This document shows positions 15,074-21,510 of a stretch of 21,510 nt of DNA, piece after piece. The translations under genes and the position numbers were made by a program. Under the pieces are notes generated by a model. It saw nothing but the letters and a program-made list of their open reading frames with translations. It did not search any database and was not told the origin of the DNA. Numbering within the stretch: position 1 is the stretch's first letter; each line of letters opens with the position of its first letter. The stretch lies in the NCBI GenBank assembly GCA_039030175.1, contig JBCCER010000068.1:1-21510 (forward strand). Direction: 5' to 3'. Source of the DNA: JANQGH01 sp039030175. GTDB taxonomy: Bacteria; Pseudomonadota; Alphaproteobacteria; DSM-16000; Inquilinaceae.

Positions 15074-15672
15074 TAGCCACGCGGCTTTTCCAGCAGCCAG
15101 GTAAGATTTGCTTTCACCATCGGCCATTCGGACGCGGTGATCGAATAGACCGCCGTGTCGCGCACCGTGCCGTTGGGCAGGATGGAGTGGCAGCGCAGGA
15201 TGCCGTCCAGCTTCGCCCCCAGCCGCTCGATCGCCTGCCGGCTGCGGAAATTCATGAAATGGGTTCGGAACTCCACGGCGATGCAGTCCAGCTGTTCGAA
15301 GGCGTAGCCTAGCAACAGCAGCTTGCATTCGGTGTTTAGCGGTGTGCGCTGGACCGATTTCCGATACCAGGTCGAGCCGATCTCCAGCCTGCGATTGGCG
15401 GCGTCGATGTTCATGTAGGTCGTCATGCCGACGGGTCTGCCGGACGCCTTGTCGATGATGGTGAAGGGGAGCATCGACCCCTGCTCACGCAGCCCCAACC
15501 GCCGCTCGACCTCGGCCCCGACGCGGTCAGGTGCAGGCACGCTGGTAAACCACAGCCGGTGCAGTTCGCCATCGGCAGCCGCCTCCGCCAGATCATCGGT
15601 ATGCTCCCGTGACGTCGGAACGACCGCGACATGGTCGCCTTCGACGGAAAATGCTTCTGGCCAGACTGTCAT
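15073..15672 (-). CDS. GNAT-family N-acetyltransferase (RimJ/RimL-like)
   Basis: The 199-residue protein matches the GNAT_3 type. It has FTIIDKASGRPVGMTTYMNI, the segment EIGSTWYRKSVQRTPLNTECKL, and the conserved tail NFRSRQAIERLGAKLDGILR followed by RDTAVYSITASEWPMVK. These enzymes transfer acetyl groups to protein N-termini or small amines; the acceptor is unknown. The ATG at 15670-15672 has GGGAA upstream on the coding strand. It is the last gene of a minus-strand run after the methyltransferase (115 bp gap with no visible feature), which may or may not be one transcript. The TAA stop just touches the right inverted repeat of the foldback element. Confidence 0.9.
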   Translation of the reverse strand: MTVWPEAFSVEGDHVAVVPTSREHTDDLAEAAADGELHRLWFTSVPAPDRVGAEVERRLGLREQGSMLPFTIIDKASGRPVGMTTYMNIDAANRRLEIGSTWYRKSVQRTPLNTECKLLLLGYAFEQLDCIAVEFRTHFMNFRSRQAIERLGAKLDGILRCHSILPNGTVRDTAVYSITASEWPMVKANLTWLLEKPRG

Positions 15673-15787
15673 AGCTTGGTTCCCAACAAACCAGGTGCGT
15701 GAGGTCGACCCCCGTTCCGGACGTTACAGCAGCCTGGCAATCCGTTGCCCTGTCAACACCGCAAGGCTTCCATGCCAGTCGGAAACA

Positions 15788-16615
15788 TCAGCCTACCAGC
15801 TTTGTCGCCACGGCATGATGGGCGCTGGCCTCAATCGCCGATACACCATCCGCTTCCAAACGCGCCAGCACCCGGCGTTTCACGTTCGTGCGCTCTTCGT
15901 CTGCCAGCAGACCGATTTCCCAGCGAAAGCCGGAACCCATGGCGATGGTCCACCAATCCTCCACGCTCGCGAGCGGCTGGACATCCCTAACCGTGCAAAT
16001 CTCAGGCTCGGCGGCCCCACCGTCAAGGAACAGGCGGCTAAGATTCGTCGGTACGGTGAGCCGTTCCCACGGGCGGGTCGCAGGCGGAATGTCCGGGCGA
16101 TCACGTCTTACCTCCTCGCCGAAAATCACTGCTGCGGGCTGAAAAGAGCGCTCGGCCCAGACGGTGATCACTAGCCGCCCACCTGGCTTCAACATCCGCC
16201 ATAGGAGGCCGATTTGCCGTTCCATGGCTGGCGTGAAGAAGATAGCGAACACGCCGATGATGGCATCGAACGGTCCGCCCAGATCGCCGGGCTCCGTCAT
16301 GTCGACGAGGCGGAAGGACGTATTTTCGAGCCCTTCTGCCGCCGCCTTGTGCCGCGCACGGTCGAGCATGGCTTCGGCGATGTCGATGCCGATTACTTCG
16401 CCCGACGGCCCAACGGCGTGCGCCGCCGGTAGGGCGGAGGCCCCGGTACCGCATCCGAAGTCGAGCACACGGTCGCCGGGCTGCAAATCTGCCAGTTCGA
16501 CGGCTTTGCGTCCGTGCCGATCCCAAAAGCCGAGCGGTCCGGCGTCGAAGTGGTCGGCCGCCGCATTGTAGGTGGCAGCGGCCTTAAGCTGCCACGGATT
16601 GATTGCGGTGTTCAT
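15788..16615 (-). CDS. SAM-dependent class I methyltransferase
   Basis: The 275-residue protein has a standard Rossmann methyltransferase fold. Motif I is RVLDFGCGTGAS (49-60). The acidic residue binding the SAM ribose is Asp78 in VIGIDIAEAML. Motif II/III is DAIIGVFAIFF, and the post-II segment is RMLKPGGRLVITVW. The C-terminal third, rich in Trp and acidic residues, should determine the substrate and matches no subfamily I can name; UbiE-like small-molecule methylation is the default expectation. The ATG at 16613-16615 is 24 bp after the rhodanese stop on the same strand, so the two are probably co-transcribed. Confidence 0.9.
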   Translation of the reverse strand: MNTAINPWQLKAAATYNAAADHFDAGPLGFWDRHGRKAVELADLQPGDRVLDFGCGTGASALPAAHAVGPSGEVIGIDIAEAMLDRARHKAAAEGLENTSFRLVDMTEPGDLGGPFDAIIGVFAIFFTPAMERQIGLLWRMLKPGGRLVITVWAERSFQPAAVIFGEEVRRDRPDIPPATRPWERLTVPTNLSRLFLDGGAAEPEICTVRDVQPLASVEDWWTIAMGSGFRWEIGLLADEERTNVKRRVLARLEADGVSAIEASAHHAVATKLVG

Positions 16616-16639
16616 TTGTCTGTCCTTCGCATCAGGTGA

Positions 16640-17158
16640 TCATTGGATTGGGGGGCGTGCCGCAAGGTCGATCGGATACTCGACCGGCTCGGTAACCGGT
16701 GTCTCGGCGCTGACCATCCAGCCCTCGCGTTCCCAGGCTGCATATCCGCCGCTCAGCACGCTCGCCCGAGTGTGGCCGAGGGTTTCCAATAGCCAGAACA
16801 GCCGCGCCGCGTGCAGCCCATCCTGGGAGTCGTAGATGACGATGCGATTGTCTGGGCCGACACCGAGCGCGCCTAGCATCGTGGCCAGATCCTCGCGCAG
16901 AAGCACGCTGCCTTCAATCGGGTCGGTCAGATTGTCAGCCGCGAGATGACGCGCCCCTGGAACATGCCCTGCCTCATAGGCCTCGACCGGCCGCACGTCG
17001 AATACCCGTATACTCGGGTCCTCCGACATGCGCGCCAATGTCTCGGTCGAGATCATCAAGGGTCGGTTGAAGGGCTCGGTCGCACCGGCTGGCGGAACGG
17101 CCAAGGTCGCCAGCAGCAACGACACGGTCGCAATGGCAGGCAAGAATTGCGGTCTCAT
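16640..17158 (-). CDS. Periplasmic single-domain rhodanese-like protein lacking the active-site cysteine
   Basis: The 172-residue protein has a signal peptide (hydrophobic 8-21, likely cut in PAGATEP around residue 26) and one rhodanese domain: VFDVRPVEAYEAGHVPGARHL (residues 52-72), then RIVIYDSQDGLHAARLFWLL and VLSGGYAAWEREGW. The pattern is that of the N-terminal, non-catalytic half of two-domain thiosulfate/mercaptopyruvate sulfurtransferases. The loop where the catalytic Cys would sit is DSQDG (from residue 110), and the whole protein contains no cysteine. It therefore cannot carry persulfide sulfur; a binding or partner role is more likely. A weak AAAGG lies upstream of the ATG. It probably starts the operon that continues into the methyltransferase. 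Confidence 0.88.
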   Translation of the reverse strand: MRPQFLPAIATVSLLLATLAVPPAGATEPFNRPLMISTETLARMSEDPSIRVFDVRPVEAYEAGHVPGARHLAADNLTDPIEGSVLLREDLATMLGALGVGPDNRIVIYDSQDGLHAARLFWLLETLGHTRASVLSGGYAAWEREGWMVSAETPVTEPVEYPIDLAARPPIQ

Positions 17159-17161
17159 GCG

Positions 17162-17347
17162 TCAATAGCCTTTCAAAAGCAGCAACGGTATGGTCAGGGT
17201 CAAAGCGGTGGCCTCGTCCGCGGCACCCTGTGCCGCTTGCTTGATCTCGGCCGGTTCCGGCGCCGTCGCTCGATTTTCAGCGCAGGTGCACGGGCGGACG
17301 GATGGCGCGAGCGAAATCGGTCGCTCTTGCCCTTTCGACAGGCTCAC
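17162..17347 (-). CDS. Possible small protein upstream of the rhodanese-like gene (doubtful)
   Basis: A 61-residue frame starts at GTG 17345-17347 with AGGGAGA seven bases upstream on the coding strand. It stops three bases before the rhodanese ATG, in the same frame (TGA CGC ATG). The product is polar with two Cys near residue 20 and a hydrophobic tail (ALTLTIPLLLL), and matches no family I know. The good ribosome binding site and tight spacing favour it. The non-ATG start, G+C-rich context and lack of homology argue against it. It could also be a degenerate 5' extension of the next gene. Confidence 0.28.
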   Translation of the reverse strand: MSLSKGQERPISLAPSVRPCTCAENRATAPEPAEIKQAAQGAADEATALTLTIPLLLLKGY

Positions 17348-17383
17348 GTCAGTTCTCCCTGTTAGGTCGTAGTCCTCACGTGG

Positions 17384-17426
17384 GACATCGCTCTGCCATC
17401 AAAAGCGCACGATGGCTGGCGATGTC
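17384..17426. other. Intergenic hairpin upstream of the AraC regulator
   Basis: GACATCGC 17384-17391 pairs with GCGATGTC 17419-17426. After a small internal loop, GCCATC 17395-17400 pairs with GATGGC 17411-17416 around a 10-nt A-rich loop. The rest of the gap 17348-17582 holds only poor frames and no recognisable promoter. The hairpin has no T tract, so it may be a regulator-binding palindrome or a small repeated palindromic unit rather than a terminator. Confidence 0.5.
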
Positions 17427-17582
17427 AGCGCGAGAGTTCGAGGCCGGGGGCTGCAGTTCTGCAGGTCCCGCTCCCCTCGTTCCTCCTACGGTGCGTGGGG
17501 TTTTATCCGGCGGCCGACGCGCGCAGAATGATCGAGGCGCCAATCCGCTTGATCGAGCCGCCAAAAGTTAAGGGAGCCGAAA

Positions 17583-18554
17583 CTGGACGCACTATCCGAG
17601 GTCCTGCGTGCCACGCGCCTGTCAGCCGGCCTGTTCCTGCGCGCCCGGTTTACCGAGCCTTGGTGTCTAGCCTCGGCCGTGAAGGCGCAGGATTGCAGCC
17701 AGCATCTCGGCCGGTCGGACCATCTAATCCTCTATCACTATGTGCTTGAGGGGGCGCTGACGGTTGATCTGATTGACGGTCCGTCGGTGACGATCCGGCC
17801 CGATGAGGCTGTAATCTTTCCACGAAACGACAAGCATCTCATGCACGGGACCGAGGCCGCCCAAGCCCGCTCAGCGCTGGACGTCGCCCGTATTCCCAAG
17901 CCCGGTGACCTCATGGCAATCGACCATGGTGGAGGGGGTGCGACCACCCGCATCGTCTGCGGCTTTCTCGGCGGTCCGGCCTTGGCTGGGGACCCGCTGG
18001 TCACCTCGTTACCGTCGATTCTGATCTATGACGGTAAGACCGCGCGCTCCGGCCAGATGGTGCGCGAAATGCTGACCTACGCCGCCGACGAGCTCGATGC
18101 CGGACGGCAGGGTTCGGACGCCATGATCGCTCGATTGTCAGAGCTTCTGTTCATCGAGGCTGTCCGCGCCCACGCCGAAGCCCTTCCGGACGAGTCGCAA
18201 GGCTGGCTAGCAGCGCTGCGCCATCCGGGACTTGCCCGAGCGCTGGGCCACCTGCATGCCTATCCCGAACGCGCCTGGACGACGAACGAGCTTGCCAAGG
18301 AGGCCGGGATGTCACGCTCGTCCTTGAACGACGCGTTCGCCGGTTATCTGGCCGCCACACCGGCTGACTATCTGACCAACCTGCGATTGCGCCTTGCGGC
18401 AAGAGAGCTTGAGATGACCCACGAGCCGATCATCGCCATCGCGCTAAAGGTCGGTTACGGGTCGGAGGCTGCTTTCAGCCGAGCCTTCAAGCGCCGTCAC
18501 GGACTGCCGCCGTCAACCTGGCGGCAACATGCACGCGCCAAGCACCAAGGCTGA
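17583..18554 (+). CDS. AraC-family regulator with cupin-type sensor domain, CTG start
   Basis: The frame encodes a cupin-type N-terminal domain (YHYVLEGALTVDLIDGPSVT, then DEAVIFPRNDKHLMHG) and a C-terminal AraC DNA-binding domain: WTTNELAKEAGMSRSSLNDAF, then ALKVGYGSEAAFSRAFKRRH. The first ATG/GTG-type start, GTG 17679, would cut off the beginning LDALSEVLRATRLSAGLFLR, which is the conserved N-terminus of this cupin_6/AraC type. The frame is closed by TGA at 17550. The only sensible start between is CTG 17583, with AGGGAG at 17571-17576 six bases upstream. This gives 323 residues, a normal family length. The ligand and targets are unknown. It is divergent from the rhodanese-methyltransferase run, which is a candidate target. 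Confidence 0.88.
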   Translation: MDALSEVLRATRLSAGLFLRARFTEPWCLASAVKAQDCSQHLGRSDHLILYHYVLEGALTVDLIDGPSVTIRPDEAVIFPRNDKHLMHGTEAAQARSALDVARIPKPGDLMAIDHGGGGATTRIVCGFLGGPALAGDPLVTSLPSILIYDGKTARSGQMVREMLTYAADELDAGRQGSDAMIARLSELLFIEAVRAHAEALPDESQGWLAALRHPGLARALGHLHAYPERAWTTNELAKEAGMSRSSLNDAFAGYLAATPADYLTNLRLRLAARELEMTHEPIIAIALKVGYGSEAAFSRAFKRRHGLPPSTWRQHARAKHQG

Positions 18555-18646
18555 TGCGATCGCAAAGCGTCTATCGGTCAGGTCGAGGATCGCTTTGGGC
18601 CATCGGCTCGCATCGCTGAACCAGAGATCTTTAACCTAAGTCAGAT

Positions 18647-18868
18647 CTAGCGCCAATAATCGTTCGCGGCGGCGATCGTCTGAAAGTTCAGGGCCACGAC
18701 TTGCGATGCCATCGTAAGGCTGTCGGCGTTGTTCTCATAGATCGCACGCATCCTGGCCCGGGCTTCGTCGTCGGGCTGGGTTTTCTTCACGCCCATTCGG
18801 GAAAGTTTTAGGGCCAGGTCGAACCCCTCTTCAGGCGTTTCGGTCATCAGGCTGGGTAGCCAAGACAT
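18647..18868 (-). CDS. Small protein of unknown function divergent from the OhrR-like gene
   Basis: The best start is ATG 18866-18868 with AAGGGAGA six bases upstream, giving 73 residues; an upstream ATG at 18886 sits inside the operator and is less likely. The product is soluble-looking, charged in the middle (KKTQPDDEARARMRAIYENN) and amphipathic at the end (MASQVVALNFQTIAAANDYW). It has no cysteine or membrane segment. I recognise no family. Its promoter must overlap the 41-bp palindrome, so it is very probably repressed by the MarR-family protein encoded divergently. The strong ribosome binding site and operator position make it a likely real gene. Confidence 0.65.
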   Translation of the reverse strand: MSWLPSLMTETPEEGFDLALKLSRMGVKKTQPDDEARARMRAIYENNADSLTMASQVVALNFQTIAAANDYWR

Positions 18869-18883
18869 TGGGCATCTCCCTTG

Positions 18884-18924
18884 CATTAATATCGCATACG
18901 TTTATATCGTGTGCGATATTAATG
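18884..18924. promoter_or_regulatory. 41-bp near-perfect palindrome, probable MarR/OhrR operator
   Basis: The arm CATTAATATCGCA (18884-18896) is mirrored by TGCGATATTAATG (18912-18924), and after one mismatch ACG (18898-18900) pairs with CGT (18908-18910). Within it ATATCGTGTGCGATAT (18904-18919) is itself a clean operator-like palindrome, and ATATCGCATACG begins a second related copy 15 bp to the left. It lies between the small-protein gene and the OhrR-like gene, two bases from the ribosome binding site of the former. The regulator next door makes autoregulation likely. Confidence 0.75.
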
Positions 18925-19019
18925 ACGATGACACCGACCCTGAGTCAACGGACTTTTCAATGACTATGCTAAAAGGCGCAGTCATGGGGGTGGGGTAGCA
19001 GGATGATGGACTGCGATTG

Positions 19020-19472
19020 ATGGCAAAGAAGCACGCAGAGACGGACGCGTTGACTGTCGAGGAGCTGATCTGCTTTGCCCTTTATTCCGCCAACCACGCC
19101 ATGAACAAGGCGTACAAGCCCCATCTGACGGCGCTCGGCCTGACCTATCCCCAATACATCACACTGACCGCCCTATGGGATCGCGACGGCATCACAGTTG
19201 GCGCGCTTTGCGACCGGCTGCTGATGGAAACCAGCACGATCACGCCGATTCTGAAACGGCTAGAGGCCCAAGGACATGTCGAGCGAAAACGCGGCAAAGA
19301 GGATGAACGCCAGGTTTTCGTCCATCTAACGGCATCCGGGCGCGCCCTTGAGGCCAAGGCGCCTGAGATCACCGCCTGTATCATCGACGATACCGGCGTG
19401 CCCCAAGCCAAGCTCGAAAAGCTGGTCCAAGACATCAGTGCCATGCGCGATTCCCTGGAACGCGTGGACTGA
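19020..19472 (+). CDS. MarR-family regulator of the OhrR (organic hydroperoxide) type
   Basis: The 150-residue protein matches OhrR closely. The N-terminal helix ELICFALYSANHAMNKAYKP carries the peroxide-sensing Cys18, followed by LGLTYPQYITLTALWDRDG. The winged helix is LLMETSTITPILKRLEAQGH and the wing RKRGKEDERQVFVHLT. A second cysteine, Cys120, lies 102 residues further on, close to the spacing of the two-Cys OhrR of Xanthomonas (22/127), so disulfide switching is plausible; Cys64 is extra. OhrR normally represses ohr, but no ohr gene is present here. The divergent small gene and the following dehydrogenase are the likely targets. The start is ATG 19020 (AGGATGATGG upstream) rather than the adjacent TTG 19017. 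Confidence 0.88.
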   Translation: MAKKHAETDALTVEELICFALYSANHAMNKAYKPHLTALGLTYPQYITLTALWDRDGITVGALCDRLLMETSTITPILKRLEAQGHVERKRGKEDERQVFVHLTASGRALEAKAPEITACIIDDTGVPQAKLEKLVQDISAMRDSLERVD

Positions 19473-19535
19473 CCAAGTCTAACCTCCGGGCCGACAGGTA
19501 GCCCCGCTTCCCGCCAACCCAATGGAACCCATGCC

Positions 19536-20582
19536 GTGAAAGCCGTTCTTTACGATGCCTTCCTAGAGCCACCGTCCATCGAAACGGTGGCCGACCCCGA
19601 AACGCCGCCGCACGGCGTTGTCGTCAAGGTCGAGGCAACCGGCGTTTGCCGCAGCGATTGGCATGGCTGGTGCGGCCACGACCCTGATATCACGCTGCCC
19701 CATGTCCCCGGTCATGAGCTTGCCGGCGTGGTCGAGGAGGTCGGCAGGGATGTCGTGCGCTGGCGCAAGGGCGACCGCGTCACCGTGCCGTTCGTCGGTG
19801 GCTGCGGTGCCTGCCCGCAATGCCATACCGGCGACCACCAGATTTGCGACCACCAGTTTCAGCCCGGCTTTACCCATTGGGGCTCCTTCGCGTCTCACGT
19901 TGCTATCCAATACGCCGACACCAATCTCGTCGCCCTGCCGGGGGCGTTGGATTTCGCGACCGCCGCCAGTCTCGGCTGCCGCTTTGCCACCGCCTTCCGC
20001 GGCGTCGTCGATCAGGGCCGACTACAGCCGGGCCAATGGCTGGCCGTCCACGGCGCCGGCGGCGTCGGCCTGTCTGCGATCATGATCGGCCATGCGATGG
20101 GCGCGAACGTCATCGCCATCGACATCGCGCACGAGGCGTTGGAGCTGGCCCGTTCTGTCGGCGCGACCGCCCTGGTCAACGCGTCCGACGTGCAGGACGT
20201 TCCTGCCGCCATTCGCGACCTTTCCGGCGGTGGTGCCCATGTCTCGGTCGATGCGCTTGGCCATCGCACGACCTGCGTCAACTCCGTCGAGAGCCTCAGA
20301 AAGCGCGGCAGACATATCCAGATCGGCCTCATGGTCGGCGCCGACAGCGCGCCGCCGGTCCCCATGGGGCGGGTTATCGCCCATGAGCTGGAAATCCTCG
20401 GCAGCCATGGCATGCAGGCCCACCGTTATCCTGCCATGCTGGCGATGATCGAGGCCGGCACGTTAGCCCCGGAAAAGCTGATTGGCCACCGTATCGGCCT
20501 TGAAGACTCGATCGACACGCTGACGACGATGGATGCCGAACGGTCGCCGGGCATTACGGTGGTGACCGAGTTCCCGGGTTGA
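19536..20582 (+). CDS. Zinc-dependent alcohol dehydrogenase (medium-chain family)
   Basis: The 348-residue protein has the catalytic zinc ligands Cys38 (GVCRSDWHGW), His60-Glu61 (VPGHELAG) and Cys148 (SLGCRFATAF). The structural zinc site is formed by Cys90, Cys93, Cys96 and Cys104. The cofactor motif is GAGGVG (173-178), and an acidic residue ends the second strand (VIAID, Asp196), favouring NAD over NADP. It should oxidise alcohols or reduce aldehydes in the cytoplasm; the substrate is unknown. The start is GTG 19536, since the nearby ATGs are out of frame, with GGAA at 19524-19527 as a weak ribosome binding site. It follows the OhrR-like gene by 63 bp and may share its promoter and peroxide control. 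Confidence 0.93.
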   Translation: MKAVLYDAFLEPPSIETVADPETPPHGVVVKVEATGVCRSDWHGWCGHDPDITLPHVPGHELAGVVEEVGRDVVRWRKGDRVTVPFVGGCGACPQCHTGDHQICDHQFQPGFTHWGSFASHVAIQYADTNLVALPGALDFATAASLGCRFATAFRGVVDQGRLQPGQWLAVHGAGGVGLSAIMIGHAMGANVIAIDIAHEALELARSVGATALVNASDVQDVPAAIRDLSGGGAHVSVDALGHRTTCVNSVESLRKRGRHIQIGLMVGADSAPPVPMGRVIAHELEILGSHGMQAHRYPAMLAMIEAGTLAPEKLIGHRIGLEDSIDTLTTMDAERSPGITVVTEFPG

Positions 20583-20694
20583 TCGAGACATGACCAACCG
20601 CCCAATCCCGCTATCCGCGCCTTCACGCGGGTGACGAGCGCCAGGTTCATGTATTCTGGTTCGGAGCTTGGTGATTCTAACGAGAGGCCAGCGC

Positions 20695-21381
20695 ATGGCA
20701 TCGACCGACGATAGCGGCGCCTCGCAAACATCCAAGGAGTTCACGCCGGCCGAGTTGGGCGCGATAGCCCATCTTTATCGTGGCGAGGTCTTTCGCAGCA
20801 CGACCTGGCGAACCCGGCTGGACAACACGACCAACTGGGCAGTCGTGACAACCGGCCTGGCGCTGTCGCTCAGCTTCAGCCAGACCCAGGCCTCGGCCCT
20901 GCCGATCCTGGTGGTCGGCCTTTTGATCATCGTGTTCCTGCTGCTCGAGGCGCGGCGCTATCGCTATTTCAACGTTTGGCGCGCCCGCTGCCGTTTGTTG
21001 GAAACTGATGTCTTCAGCCCGCTACTAATGGGCGAAGGTGTCAAGGCGGACGGGAAGTGGAACACCCTGCTCGCGCAGGATTATCGCCGGCCTTATTTCC
21101 ATATCAGCTACGCCAGGGCCATCGGCCGGCGTCTGCGCAAGAGCTATGCCTATATCCTGTCGATCCACGCGATCGCCTATTTCGGCAAGCTGATCATCCA
21201 TCCCGGCCCACTCGACAGCATGGCCCAACTGTATGAGCGTGCCTCGGTCGGCTCCATCCCCGGCCAATACGTCCTCCTGGCCGGCCTCCTCTTCCACGGC
21301 ACCTGGATCACCTTCGCCCTCGTGACGCTCGCCATCGACAAAAAATCGCGCCGCCCAGGCCAATTGATTTCGATCGCTTGA
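20695..21381 (+). CDS. DUF2270-type integral membrane protein
   Basis: ATG 20695 with GAGAGG (20682-20687) eight bases upstream gives 228 residues; earlier TTG/GTG codons in the frame are less likely. The N-terminal signature AHLYRGEVFRSTTWRTRLDN and TTNWAVVTTGLALSLSF is that of the DUF2270 family as I remember it. Membrane segments lie at about 47-64 and 68-85, with two more in the C-terminal half. A cytoplasmic-looking middle is rich in Arg and aromatic residues (RRYRYFNVWRARCRLLETD). The family has no known function. The gene appears monocistronic; the gap upstream (20583-20694) contains only a weak five-pair stem. Confidence 0.85.
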   Translation: MASTDDSGASQTSKEFTPAELGAIAHLYRGEVFRSTTWRTRLDNTTNWAVVTTGLALSLSFSQTQASALPILVVGLLIIVFLLLEARRYRYFNVWRARCRLLETDVFSPLLMGEGVKADGKWNTLLAQDYRRPYFHISYARAIGRRLRKSYAYILSIHAIAYFGKLIIHPGPLDSMAQLYERASVGSIPGQYVLLAGLLFHGTWITFALVTLAIDKKSRRPGQLISIA

Positions 21382-21402
21382 GGACAAGACGACAGCACAA
21401 GA

Positions 21403-21438
21403 AAAACGCCGGCCTGGGGTGACCAGACCGGCGCTTTT
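21403..21438. terminator. Bidirectional intrinsic terminator
   Basis: CGCCGGCCTGG (21407-21417) pairs with CCAGACCGGCG (21423-21433), ten of eleven positions, around the 5-nt loop GGTGA. AAAAA precedes and TTTT (21435-21438) follows, so the hairpin can terminate transcription from both the DUF2270 gene and the convergent OmpA-type gene. Confidence 0.85.
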
Positions 21439-21463
21439 GAGTTGGGTCGTGTGCCCCTGAGGC

Positions 21464-21510
21464 TTAGCTCAGGAAGATCTCCACGCGCCTGTTTTGCGGC
21501 TCGCGGACGC
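21464..21510 (-). CDS. OmpA-family protein, last 14 codons only
   Basis: On the minus strand the frame entering from the right edge reads VREPQNRRVEIFLS and stops at TAA (21464-21466). NRRVEI preceded by REPQ is the end of the OmpA/MotB-type peptidoglycan-binding domain, where the arginines help bind diaminopimelate. The rest of the gene lies beyond the window, so whether it is an outer-membrane porin-like protein, a lipoprotein or a flagellar/Tol-type protein cannot be decided. It converges on the DUF2270 gene across a shared terminator. Confidence 0.75.
   Translation of the reverse strand, partial: VREPQNRRVEIFLS

Noticed and set aside
14809..15312. Open frames running across the foldback element on both strands
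   Set aside because: They arise from the inverted repeats and G+C-rich hairpins, and cross into the acetyltransferase on the wrong strand without any protein motif.
17325..17346. CCCTTTCGACAGGCTCA, resembling part of a dispersed palindromic repeat seen in some alphaproteobacteria
   Set aside because: Only half of such a unit is present, with no matching inverted half nearby, so a repeat call is not supported.

Overview
The window is G+C-rich and densely coded, with short intergenic gaps and many TGATG, GTGA and small overlaps. It looks like the chromosome of an alphaproteobacterium. Supporting signs are the divergent katG/oxyR pair, an OhrR-type MarR regulator, a CUT1 ABC operon ending in a glycerophosphodiesterase, a DUF2270-type membrane protein and an OmpA-type C-terminus. 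Genus cannot be decided from sequence alone. I see no rRNA, tRNA, CRISPR array, transposase or phage gene.

Layout. (1) 1-1194: the 3' end of an AraC-type regulator converges on an EamA/DMT exporter. (2) 1385-3341: an A+T-richer segment with a secreted lipoprotein and a zinc M15-type peptidase without signal peptide, a likely two-gene unit of unknown role. (3) 3566-8297: an inositol-monophosphatase-family enzyme converges on katG across a strong hairpin; katG is divergent from oxyR, and a GNAT acetyltransferase overlaps the oxyR end. (4) 8298-14812: a sugar/polyol-type ABC operon (binding protein, two permeases, ATPase, tandem-domain glycerophosphodiester phosphodiesterase). It is preceded by a 335-bp leader holding a perfect 16-bp palindrome and a 19-pair hairpin. 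(5) 14796-15073: a foldback element with perfect 32-bp terminal inverted repeats and two internal hairpin arms, whose ends run into the stop codons of both flanking convergent genes. (6) 15073-17158: a minus-strand run of rhodanese-like protein, methyltransferase and acetyltransferase. (7) 17583-18554: an AraC regulator best read from a CTG start. (8) 18647-20582: a small unknown protein and an OhrR-like regulator diverge from a 41-bp near-perfect palindrome; a zinc alcohol dehydrogenase follows the regulator. (9) 20695-21510: a DUF2270-type membrane protein, a bidirectional terminator, and the end of an OmpA-family gene.

How the genes may work together. The ABC operon most simply imports phosphodiesters or polyols and cleaves glycerophosphodiesters in the cytoplasm with the double-domain phosphodiesterase. 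The IMPase-family gene 4 kb upstream could act on an inositol phosphate released this way, but that link is inference only. Two peroxide-response modules (OxyR/KatG and an OhrR-like regulator) share the window, though nothing ties them together. The most unusual structures are the 278-bp foldback element, the structured leader of the ABC operon, and a 10-codon ORF linking permease and ATPase through two TGATG overlaps.
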